DNA of 64,000 nucleotides, from the NCBI RefSeq assembly GCF_002197845.1, contig NZ_NIDE01000001.1, forward strand, positions 744,001-808,000, in the 5' to 3' direction. Positions 37,101 through 44,258 of the stretch are shown here, one piece after another (the stretch's first letter is position 1; each line of letters begins with the position of its first letter). A model generated the notes under the pieces. That model did no database searches. It was not told the origin of the DNA and saw nothing but the letters and a program-made list of their open reading frames with translations. The translations under genes and the position numbers were made by a program. Source of the DNA: Fimbriiglobus ruber. GTDB taxonomy: Bacteria > Planctomycetota > Planctomycetia > Gemmatales > Gemmataceae.

Positions 37101-40100
37101 GCACCTCCGCCCCCGAACGCCGCACCCTCGGATACGCGGCCGGCGCGTTTTTGGCCCTCGGCTTGTTCGTCGCCGTGACCGTTTTGGTGACTTCCCTCTC
37201 GGGCAGCGAGTGGAAGCAGTACCGCCACCTGGCGCCGACCGAAGATCGGTACGCCCGTTACCGTGGTCCCGTGGCTGCAAGTGCGCCGGTAGTTGTCTCG
37301 GCCGATCCTGCGGCACCGGACGCGGACGAGCCCGGGAAAGCGGAAGGCGTAGAGGTCGCCGAAGAGATGCTTGACAAGGCGAAAGACGGGGAAGCTAAAG
37401 GGATCGCGAAAGACGATAGAGAGCGATTCGCGGAGCGAAAGTTCGCGGTCCCCGGCAACCAACCGCCCCCGGCTCCGTTGGCGGCCCCAGCCGCTGGAGC
37501 GGCCGCACCTGTTGCTCTCGCAGCGAAGGACGGCCCGGCCGGACCTGGCGGCTTTGCACCTCATGCACGTGCGGTCGGCGGAGGGCTAGGAGGGGGAGGC
37601 TTCCCGGGTGCTGGCGGAGCTAAGCCGGGTGCCGGCTTCCCGGGTGGGATGGGTGTGCAGAATGGCAATGGCTTCGGCGGCGCCCCCGGTCAGGGAATCG
37701 CTGGAGGCATCGGGGGGATCGGTGGCATTGGCGGGATCGGTGGTGGGCTTCAGGGCGGTATCGGCGGGATCGGTGGTGGCCTTCAGGGATTCGGCGGCGC
37801 TGCTGCCCCAGGAATGCCTGCCCCAGGAATGCCTGCCGCTGCCGGTATGGCTCCTCCCGGTATGGGTGGCCTGGGCATGGGGCTCGGTGGCCCCGGGATG
37901 ATGCCCGCGGGCCAACCTGGGGCGCCGATGGGGGGACCGCAGGGTGCGGGTGGCCGAGGCGGGTTCAGAGGAAACATGCCCGCGGCCAAGAAGCGGGCGG
38001 CCGACGCCGATTTCGAGCAGCCGCACGAAAGACGCATTCAGATGGCCAAACGTCAGGAACAACTTTTACGCAAAGCCCCGATGCAAGACCGACTCATGTT
38101 CGGGCTCGAAAAAGAAGTGTTGCGCGAGAACGACGCCAAGGAAAAGCAGCAAAACGCCCGGCGAGGGGTCCAACAGGTTCTCGGGGAGATCGCCGCCGCG
38201 ATGCCGCGGACGCCGCAACTCGTCGTCCGCGAGTACGCCCACATCCACAAGACGCCCACCGACCCGAACGACGAGACGCGGACGGACTTCACAGAAACCT
38301 TGCTGTGGAAGCCGGTCATCGTCCTCCCGACGGACGGCACGACCAAGCTGAACTTCGGGCTGAGCGACGCGGTGAACGCCTACCAGGTGCTGATCGCCGG
38401 GCACACGCTCGACGGCCGGATCGGGGCGATCACCGGCTCGATCGAAGTCCGAAAGCCGTTTTCCCTGGACCCGAAGCTGCCCCAGGAGATCAGTTCCACG
38501 GACAAGATCGAAGTACCCGTCGTGCTGACCAACGGCACCGACATTGCCCGGACGGCTGATGTGTCGGTTTCCCTGTCCGGACTGAAGCTCGACGGGGCGG
38601 ACAAGTTCTCCGCACCCCTGACCGCGAACGGCGGCGGCCGGAGGATTGTCCGCCTGACTCCCGAAAAGATGGAAGGGCCGCTCGCGGTGCGCCTCTCCGC
38701 AACCGCGGGGAACGGCCTCAAGGACTCGATCGAGCGGACCCTTACCGTCGTCCCCGATGGCTTCCCGGCCCAGGGGGCCATGTCGGACGTGTTGGAGCAG
38801 ACGGCCCGGTTGGGCGTCAAACTCCCGCCGACCTGGGTTCCCGGCACTCTCAAAGTGACGGCGACCGTCTTCCCGAACACGCTGTCCGAACTCCAGGCGG
38901 GGCTCGACGGCCTCCTCCGCGAGCCGAACGGCTGTTTTGAGCAGAGTTCGACCTCGAACTACCCGAACGTGCTGATCATGGATTACCTCCGCGAGAGCAA
39001 CCAGGCCAAGCCGGACGTGAGCAAGCGGGCCAAGGATCTCATGGACAACGGGTACGTCAAACTCACCGGCTACGAGTGCCCGAAGACCGGCGCCCCGGCC
39101 CGGATCGGCTACGAGTGGTTCGGCTCCCAGGACCGCCCGCACGAAGCCCTGACCGCTTACGGCTTGCTCCAGTTCACCGACATGGCCCGCGTCTACCCGG
39201 TCGACCCGGAGATGCTCAAGCGGACCAAGGCGTTCCTGATCGACAGCCGGGACGGTAAGGGCGGCTTCAAGCGGAACAGCGTCGCCCTCGACACGTTCGG
39301 CCGCGCCCCGGACCACGTCACCAACGCCTACATCGTCTGGGCCGTGACCGAGGCCGAGAAGGCGTCCGGCGGCGACAAGGCCGACCTGACCCGCGAACTC
39401 GCCGCCCTGCAGGAAATCGCGAAAGACGGCCCGCCGGCGAAAGACCCGTACTTCCTCTCGCTGGTGGCCAACGCGCTGCTCAACCGCGGCAAGCAAGCCG
39501 AGGGCGTCGACCTGCTCAAGAAGGTGGTCGCCGTGCAAGCCAAGGACGGGAGCGTACCGGGCGCGGAAACGAGCATCACCGCCTCGGGCGGTCGCGACCT
39601 GTTGATCGAGACCACGGCCCTCGCCGTCCTCGGGTGGCTCAAGGCGAACCGCCCGGAACTCTTCGTCGTGCCCACGCAGAACGCGATGAAGTGGGTCGGC
39701 GCCCAGCGGGGCGGCGGCGGGGCGTTCGGGTCGACGCAGGCGACGATCCTGGCGCTCAAGTCGCTGATCGAGTTCGCCCGGGCGAACAAGAAGCCGGCGG
39801 AGTCGGGCGAGTTCCGCGTCTTCGTCGGCGGCAAGGAAGTCGCGAAGAAGGCGTTCACCACGGAAACGGCCGGCCCGATCGCGGTCGAGATCCCGGACGC
39901 CGAGAAGACGTTCAAACCGGGCGAGACCGAAGTCCGCGTCGAGACCGGGGCGAAGAACACGTACCCCGTCTCGGTTGCGTGGACCTGCCGGACGCAGCAG
40001 CCCAGCAGTTCGGATGAATGTGCGGTCCGCCTCGGGGCGAAACTGGCCCGGGCGGAGGTGTCCGAGGGCGAATCGGTCCGGTTCGACGTCAAGGTCGAGA

Positions 40101-40459
40101 ACCTGAAGGACAAGGCGCACGGGATGGTCGTCGCGGTCGTCGGCATCCCGGCGGGCCTGAAACTGCCCGAAGACATGAAGCAGCTCAAGGCGCTCACCGA
40201 CCGCCCCGTGAACGGGTCCGAGCCGACTGTCAGTTACTGGGAGACCCGCGGCCGGGAACTCGTGCTGTACTGGCGCGGCATGACGCCGAAGCAGACAATC
40301 TCGTTCGGGATCGACCTGATCGCCGATGTGCCCGGCGAATATCGCGGGCCGGCGAGCCGGGCCTACCTGTACTACAACGCGGACCACAAGCACTGGGTGG
40401 AACCGGCAACCGTGACGATCCGTGCGAAGTCGACCGAGGAGCAAACCGCCAAGAAGTAA
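34130..40459 (+). CDS. Membrane anti-sigma zinc finger fused to an alpha-2-macroglobulin-like protein
   Basis: It is 2,109 aa from ATG 34130 (GGAGGAG nine bases upstream). Residues 1-40 are a zf-HC2 anti-sigma finger: C4, C7, H30-x3-C34-x2-C37. A transmembrane helix follows (~97-114, VRWVVAASVLLGFAGLGG). From ~115 come macroglobulin (MG) domains with 'TDKPMYRPGETLYFRSLTLD' typical of MG2. Two more membrane helices lie at ~966-985 and ~1000-1022. Residues ~1147-1282 are a Gly/Met/Pro-rich low-complexity stretch. Then the A2M domain with 'NGCFEQSSTSNYPN' (~1600), keeping Cys and Gln of the CxEQ thioester, and an alpha/alpha-toroid thioester domain ('HEALTAYGLLQFTDMARVYP'). A2M proteins trap proteases in the envelope. 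The fusion suggests a protease or damage sensor controlling the upstream sigma factor. Confidence 0.88.
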   Translation: MLPCRTCQDQLLDHLYGLLDPSEAAAVDAHLAECPECAAARDRAGRVQGLIARAAKAEFSEVSFSPPAPTTAIEAVPANPQPDTVSPVPNTIRRVWVRWVVAASVLLGFAGLGGPASRDLVGFLMYKPKVDRGYAAVKRAEDQRAAAVEELAHAREQLAKRAVDAHKTQETVVSEWVKAEEVALAAAASRPFVVDVRGPAAAVPGAPNEYAIKVAERDGQSKAAAVEAKVRDADGKVLFERKYPATDGAAEKMLKLPAAMWDGVKPGAELVLSVTATDEKNGAKSEITEKVRLQEPVYTTFLTTDKPMYRPGETLYFRSLTLDRTRFLPPESDTNLRISLLAPSGQPVPEMELIGLAKPGTQTAGSPVKSILGPDGKPVRGVGTGMFTLPPTLDGGEYTLAVHEIPINEFQPRPGARPLAERKFVVNKYTPDFLQKKLEFDGKTYGPGDMVQAKIEVKDQAKPLAGGHLGYAISITLPNNTTQFVQPDVAPPQTDGAGVAAVKFTLPKVEEIKDAQLTVTVQTAAVVEVLVRKIPLATRKLDVAFFPEGGDLLFGVPCRVYFRATTTTGKPADVTGVLTDGKDPVRGPDGKPVTVVTLTDPDHPGANQGVGAFAFTPEKGKTYGVKFDKPVGLVQPPTGYALPAAKDDGVVLSVPDGVTKGGEKIHVRLWTAGKARKVVVGAYTRGRTVAHQHAAIEPGKMTELALDPSDAKLGGVTRVTVFEEPADEDRGRVDLKPVAERLVFRQPGEALKLAFKAARANGKPNTGAFVPGDAVELRVTATDEAGKPKPAVLWAAVVNQSVITMADEKTARLMPTHFLLCGEIRKPDDLEHADFLLTDHPTAAIALDLLLGTQGWRRFAEQAPEQFRNREPAEGDRLLVAMGAGGPVPGGWRTEVRRVFDEYWPKYESATLDLDRAEETRKSESTTSDLRTQQAQAEAAYNAAVNQYKTAVSDVTFFDEGLQLRRYWLPATLGFTAGVVLIFLAVRAARGTSAPERRTLGYAAGAFLALGLFVAVTVLVTSLSGSEWKQYRHLAPTEDRYARYRGPVAASAPVVVSADPAAPDADEPGKAEGVEVAEEMLDKAKDGEAKGIAKDDRERFAERKFAVPGNQPPPAPLAAPAAGAAAPVALAAKDGPAGPGGFAPHARAVGGGLGGGGFPGAGGAKPGAGFPGGMGVQNGNGFGGAPGQGIAGGIGGIGGIGGIGGGLQGGIGGIGGGLQGFGGAAAPGMPAPGMPAAAGMAPPGMGGLGMGLGGPGMMPAGQPGAPMGGPQGAGGRGGFRGNMPAAKKRAADADFEQPHERRIQMAKRQEQLLRKAPMQDRLMFGLEKEVLRENDAKEKQQNARRGVQQVLGEIAAAMPRTPQLVVREYAHIHKTPTDPNDETRTDFTETLLWKPVIVLPTDGTTKLNFGLSDAVNAYQVLIAGHTLDGRIGAITGSIEVRKPFSLDPKLPQEISSTDKIEVPVVLTNGTDIARTADVSVSLSGLKLDGADKFSAPLTANGGGRRIVRLTPEKMEGPLAVRLSATAGNGLKDSIERTLTVVPDGFPAQGAMSDVLEQTARLGVKLPPTWVPGTLKVTATVFPNTLSELQAGLDGLLREPNGCFEQSSTSNYPNVLIMDYLRESNQAKPDVSKRAKDLMDNGYVKLTGYECPKTGAPARIGYEWFGSQDRPHEALTAYGLLQFTDMARVYPVDPEMLKRTKAFLIDSRDGKGGFKRNSVALDTFGRAPDHVTNAYIVWAVTEAEKASGGDKADLTRELAALQEIAKDGPPAKDPYFLSLVANALLNRGKQAEGVDLLKKVVAVQAKDGSVPGAETSITASGGRDLLIETTALAVLGWLKANRPELFVVPTQNAMKWVGAQRGGGGAFGSTQATILALKSLIEFARANKKPAESGEFRVFVGGKEVAKKAFTTETAGPIAVEIPDAEKTFKPGETEVRVETGAKNTYPVSVAWTCRTQQPSSSDECAVRLGAKLARAEVSEGESVRFDVKVENLKDKAHGMVVAVVGIPAGLKLPEDMKQLKALTDRPVNGSEPTVSYWETRGRELVLYWRGMTPKQTISFGIDLIADVPGEYRGPASRAYLYYNADHKHWVEPATVTIRAKSTEEQTAKK

Positions 40460-40490
40460 GGCCCAATAGGGTCAGCAGGTGAGCCAGTTC

Positions 40491-40530
40491 TGCGGCCCGT
40501 ACCGGCGCGTTAAGCCCGGTGCGGGCCGCA
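40491..40530 (+). terminator. Terminator after the macroglobulin gene
   Basis: A 15-bp stem with one mismatch (40491-40505 with 40516-40530) and a 10-nt loop, followed by TCTTTGATT, lies 31 bp after the stop at 40459. Confidence 0.75.
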
Positions 40531-40701
40531 TCTTTGATTAAACCCGTCGTCGTCTTTTGCCGGTTATCCGGCACCGCGCGTCCCGCGACGTGGGGAACCC
40601 TTCAGCCGTGCGTTCCCTCTCATCCAGTTCGCCGTTGGCGCCTGTCGATGGCGTGTCATGGAGCCGCACGGATCACGCGGCCCAACGCACGAGGGACGGC
40701 G

Positions 40702-41481
40702 ATGCGGACGCGCGGATCGACTTTCTGGACGGGATCGTTGGTAGCGATTGCGCTGGCAGTAGGGGCTGCGCCAGCTTGCGCCCAACCCAACTTCTACGGC
40801 GGCGCGTACCCGTTTACGCCGTACCCCGGCTTGCCAGGTTCTGGTCCGGCGTACGGCTCATACAGCGGCGGCGGCCCTTACGTCAGCACCTGGGCCGGAG
40901 CGGGGTTCGGCTACGGATACCAGGGGTTCGGCATTCCGGGCGCAGCCGGCAGCTTCTGGACGAACGGTCTGTCGTTGTACGGCCCGCCGGTTCCGACCTT
41001 CGGTATCACCACCGGCTCCTTCGGCGGGAGCGACGTCGACAAAACGTTTTTCAGCAACCCCCCGCCGGCGAGTAGCGTCTATTTCGGCATCAGCTCCAAC
41101 GGGAATCGCGGGGCGTACCCGCGCGGGCCGTACCTGTCGAGCCTGGTGGTTCCCCCGCCGAGTATTCAATTCGTCCCCACGGCACCGGTGGTCGCGCCGA
41201 ACGGCGCCCCGGGTATCCGGATAGCCGTTCGTGTCCCCCAGCCGGACGCCGACCTGTGGGTCGAAAAAACGGCCATGAAGCAACGAGGCGTCGACCGGGT
41301 ATTCGACTCGCCGCCGCTGGAAGAAGGGAAAACGTATCGGTATTCGATGATCGTGAGGTGGAACGAGAACGGACAGGAACACGCCGAGTCGCGTACGGTG
41401 ATCGGTCGGGCGGGGCAGACGTTTAGCGTCGATTTTACCAAGCCCGACGAAGCCGCCGCCGCGCTGGGGGTTCAAGAGTAG
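40702..41481 (+). CDS. Secreted TIGR03000-domain protein
   Basis: It is 259 aa from ATG 40702 (GAGGGA upstream); an open frame from 40519 is not supported by a ribosome site. The start MRTRGSTFWTGSLVAIALAV... ends in 'AAPACAQPN', a Sec signal peptide. The middle is Gly/Tyr/Pro-rich (YSGGGPYVSTWAGAGFGYGY). The C-terminal ~75 residues match TIGR03000, a planctomycete domain: 'IAVRVPQPDADLWVEKTAMK', 'RGVDRVFDSPPLEEGKTYRY', 'GRAGQTFSVDF'. Function is unknown; export to the envelope or outside is likely. It stands alone between two terminators. Confidence 0.82.
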   Translation: MRTRGSTFWTGSLVAIALAVGAAPACAQPNFYGGAYPFTPYPGLPGSGPAYGSYSGGGPYVSTWAGAGFGYGYQGFGIPGAAGSFWTNGLSLYGPPVPTFGITTGSFGGSDVDKTFFSNPPPASSVYFGISSNGNRGAYPRGPYLSSLVVPPPSIQFVPTAPVVAPNGAPGIRIAVRVPQPDADLWVEKTAMKQRGVDRVFDSPPLEEGKTYRYSMIVRWNENGQEHAESRTVIGRAGQTFSVDFTKPDEAAAALGVQE

Positions 41482-41515
41482 CCCGAAAGGGTCTGTAAGA
41501 ATTCGTTCCGATCCC

Positions 41516-41557
41516 ACTCGGCCGCCGGGGTGTCTAGCGACACCCCGGCGGCCGAGT
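41516..41557 (+). terminator. Terminator after the TIGR03000 gene
   Basis: A perfect 19-bp stem (41516-41534 with 41539-41557), loop TAGC, followed by TCGTTTTCATT, lies 34 bp after the stop. Confidence 0.85.
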
Positions 41558-41843
41558 TCGTTTTCATTCCGGCCACGTCACCCACGGCTACCGTCGCACC
41601 GCCCCCACTCTCGCCAGCGCCGGGTACAAGCCGCCGGTCGATTCCGGCGACCCTCAGAACCCGTTCAGCCGTGTCGCCCCTCGCACACGGTCTTCGCGAT
41701 ACGGCTGGCGGGATCGGGCGCGGAATGTGTGAGATCGCCGTGCGTCGCGACGATTCGTCGATGGCGCCCGGCTCAGGGTTCCGATTTTGGAACCGTCGAG
41801 CCAGATGACTCGGCCTCAGTCAACTCGCAAAAGGAATGAAGTC

Positions 41844-42422
41844 ATGCGTCCACGGATTCGGATGATGGTGGCGGTGTTCGGGGTCCTCGGGTGCGCGAGC
41901 TTGGCGTCGGCCCAAGTCACGCTCGCGCCGAACACGCTGCCGAACGTACAAGCCCCCGCCGCCCCGCCGGTGGTGATGCCCTCCCCGGCCGGCGTGCCCG
42001 CCCCTGCCGTGACGGCCCTGCCGGTCACCCAGACCCCGGTTTACGGTTACGCTCCGGCGTACGCCCCCGGCGCCGTACCGCAAGGTATCTACAGCAACTG
42101 CGGCGACGGGTCCGCTTACAACGGTCCTTCAAAGATCAAGAGCCTTTCAAACCAGTACGGCATCGGCGCCGGATGTGCAATGCCGTTGACCTGTAGCAAC
42201 TGGGCGGCCGAGCGGACGTTCCTGTTCGGCTCTTGCCGCCAGTTCTTTAGCCCCGGTAACCAGTGCTGTGCGGGTTGCGGAGGCGGCCAGGGTGGCGGCT
42301 GCGGCCATGGCGGGGGCGGGGGTTGCGGCCACGGTCTCGGTCTCGGGGCTACCAACGGGAATCCCCCGCCGTCGCTGGGCACGTACAACACATGCAAGTA
42401 TTCGAGCTATCTGAACCGCTAA
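41844..42422 (+). CDS. Secreted Pro/Gly/Cys-rich small protein
   Basis: It is 192 aa from ATG 41844 (AAGGA upstream). Start MRPRIRMMVAVFGVLGCASL followed by ASAQV is a signal peptide. Next is a Pro/Ala/Val-rich stretch (residues ~25-75), a compact part with 'GIYSNCGDGSAYNG' and 'NWAAERTFLFGSCRQFFSPG', and a Gly/Cys/His-rich tail (NQCCAGCGGGQGGGCGHGGG). There are nine or so cysteines, which suggests disulfides or metal binding outside the cell. The family is of planctomycete type but has no name I know. It is flanked by terminators. Confidence 0.7.
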   Translation: MRPRIRMMVAVFGVLGCASLASAQVTLAPNTLPNVQAPAAPPVVMPSPAGVPAPAVTALPVTQTPVYGYAPAYAPGAVPQGIYSNCGDGSAYNGPSKIKSLSNQYGIGAGCAMPLTCSNWAAERTFLFGSCRQFFSPGNQCCAGCGGGQGGGCGHGGGGGCGHGLGLGATNGNPPPSLGTYNTCKYSSYLNR

Positions 42423-42452
42423 GCACCCAGGCGGCCAGACCGATTCACACCC

Positions 42453-42485
42453 GCGGCCCGGAGGTCCTCGTGACCTCCGGGCCGC
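42453..42485 (+). terminator. Terminator after the Cys-rich protein gene
   Basis: A 14-bp perfect stem (42453-42466 with 42472-42485), loop CTCGT, followed by GTCGTTTTGTGTG, lies 30 bp after the stop. Confidence 0.85.
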
Positions 42486-42641
42486 GTCGTTTTGTGTGCG
42501 GAATCGCCGAGGTTTCGGACCGAGATTCGGACGGCTTGCAGCAACTCGGTACTCGGGCGTTGGCGGCCAAGGTGTACCTGAAACTTGGCAAGCCGAAGAA
42601 TGACACGTTAATCCCTTCATATAGTTTGATAAGATTCCCCT

Positions 42642-43420
42642 ATGACCGAACCCGAGTGGCTTTCCTCCACCTACGCCCCCGAAATGCTGGTGTTCCTCCG
42701 AGGGAAAGCCAGTGACCGGAAGCTGAGGCTGTTCGCGGTAGCATGCTGTCGTAGGGTGGGACACCTGGTAAATGACGAAAGATGCAATAGTAGTCTGCTT
42801 GTTGCGGAACGATTCGCAGACGGGGGGCAAGCCTTGCAGAACTGGAGCGTGCCGGTCGAGATGCTCTGAACGCTACCAATGACGTTTTCGCCAGGTGGGA
42901 GAACGCTGTTGTGGCAGTGAGCGGCGATTTGGGAAAGGGTTACCAGCGTCACGAGAGTTGGGAAGTCGCGACCTCGGTCGTGGCCGCTTTCTCGCGGGCG
43001 TCATTAGTTCTGCATGAAGAGGAGAAGGAATCAAATTGGATCAAGCTATCCAAGGAGATCGCAACTGCTATAGTCAACGCAGTCGCATTTATGTCTGATC
43101 CGCAACCGACGGACTTGTTTCCTTCTGGAAGCTCGGAACAGTTCGAGGCGGCGCGCCAAGAAGTAATCGCTCAATCTCACCTCCTCCGCTGCATTTTCAA
43201 CCCCTTCTCTCTTTCTCTCGATCCCTCCTGGCAAACTTCCACCGTCCTCTCTCTCGCCCAGGGCATTTACACCGACCGCGCCTTCGACCGCCTTCCGATC
43301 CTCGCTGACGCTCTTGAAGACGCTTCGTGCGATAATCCCGACATTTTGAACCACTGCCGGGTCGAAACAATCCACACAAGAGGTTGCTGGGCAGTTGATC
43401 TCCTTTTGGGAAAGGAGTGA
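42642..43420 (+). pseudogene. Frameshifted member of a Gemmataceae-type paralogous family ('MTEPEWL')
   Basis: The start ATG 42642 reads MTEPEWLSSTYAPEMLVFLR, then 'KASDRKLRLFAVACCRRVGH' and 'LLVAERFADGG'. The frame is lost at a G6 run (42822-42827) and continues in the next frame as ASLAELERAGRDALNATNDV through 'LLRCIFNPFSLSLDPSWQTS', 'RLPILADALEDASCDNPDIL' and 'RGCWAVDLLLGKE' at 43420. Seven Gs would restore one ~260-aa protein. The family is common in Gemmata relatives and has no known function. The next paralog follows 3 bp on. Confidence 0.75.
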
Positions 43421-43423
43421 GCC

Positions 43424-44119
43424 GTGACGGAAGCAGAGTGGTTAGCGGCAGCCAAGCCCGATCTCCTGTTGTGGTTCGTTAAGGACCACCGGAGCTGGCG
43501 AAAGCAGAGACTATTCGCCGTCGCTTGTTGCCAATTGATGTGGGAAGCCATCGAAACAATCGGATTTGCCAGTCGCGATTTTAGGTCGGTCGCTCTCGTC
43601 GCCGAGCGATTCGCAGACAGGCAAGCGACCCGCAAGGAACTCGAACTCGCCCACGAAGCAGCAGTAGAACTGACATGGGTCTTCGCCGATGATAACCGAA
43701 CCCCGAGACTCGAAGCAGAAGCTCATTTTCATGCCACTTCCGTCGGGAAGATTGATTTCGCCAGTGTGCTCAATGGTTTAATCGAGAATTGGGATACCCT
43801 GGCGCTTCATCAAGGGCGCGGACATGGGGAGCGGGATAGGATGCGGCCTGACGCCGAACGTTCTCATTGTGAGTTACTTCGTTGCATTTTTGGTAACCCC
43901 TTCCGTCCCGTCTCCTTCGATTCCTCCTGGCTCACTTCTACCGTCGTTTCCCTCGCCCGCCAGATGTATGACTCCCGTGACTTCTCGCTGATGCCGATCC
44001 TGGCCGATGCGCTTCAGGACGCCGACTGCTCCGCTGAATAAATACTGAGCCACTGCCGAGGATCGGGACCCCATGCAAGAGGGTGTTGGGTAATCGATGG
44101 ATGCCTCCGTCGCTCGTAA
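43424..44119 (+). pseudogene. Second paralog of the 'MTEAEWL' family, with a premature in-frame stop
   Basis: GTG 43424 opens MTEAEWLAAAKPDLLLWFVK, then 'RKQRLFAVACCQLMWEAIET', 'SVALVAERFADRQATRKELE', 'LLRCIFGNPFRPVSFDSSWL' and 'FSLMPILADALQDADCSAE'. A TAA at 44039-44041 ends it, yet the same frame continues ILSHCRGSGPHARGCWVIDG up to a stop at 44119. This is exactly the family tail (compare ILNHCR...RGCWAVDLLLGKE in the neighbour). The first 205 residues could still be made. It lies 3 bp after the first paralog, so the two arose by tandem duplication. Confidence 0.7.
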
Positions 44120-44258
44120 ACTTTAAGACCCACCTCGCCCCATTTTCGCCTCCCTCTGTACGCGAAGACCGAGCCGATTTTTCGCTCAACTGTTCGTTGG
44201 GCCTGGGGGTCCGCTTAGTGGGGTATAGCATAGGACGGTGCCCCGAGGATGCAACGCC

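Noticed and set aside
35084-40444. Very long minus-strand frames (826 and 792 codons) opposite the macroglobulin gene
   Set aside because: Antisense shadows: composition is Arg/Leu/Val/Asp-biased with no domains, and the plus strand is strongly coding.
41530-41808. 92-codon plus-strand frame
   Set aside because: It starts inside the terminator stem of the previous gene and has a Pro/Arg/Ser composition without protein features.
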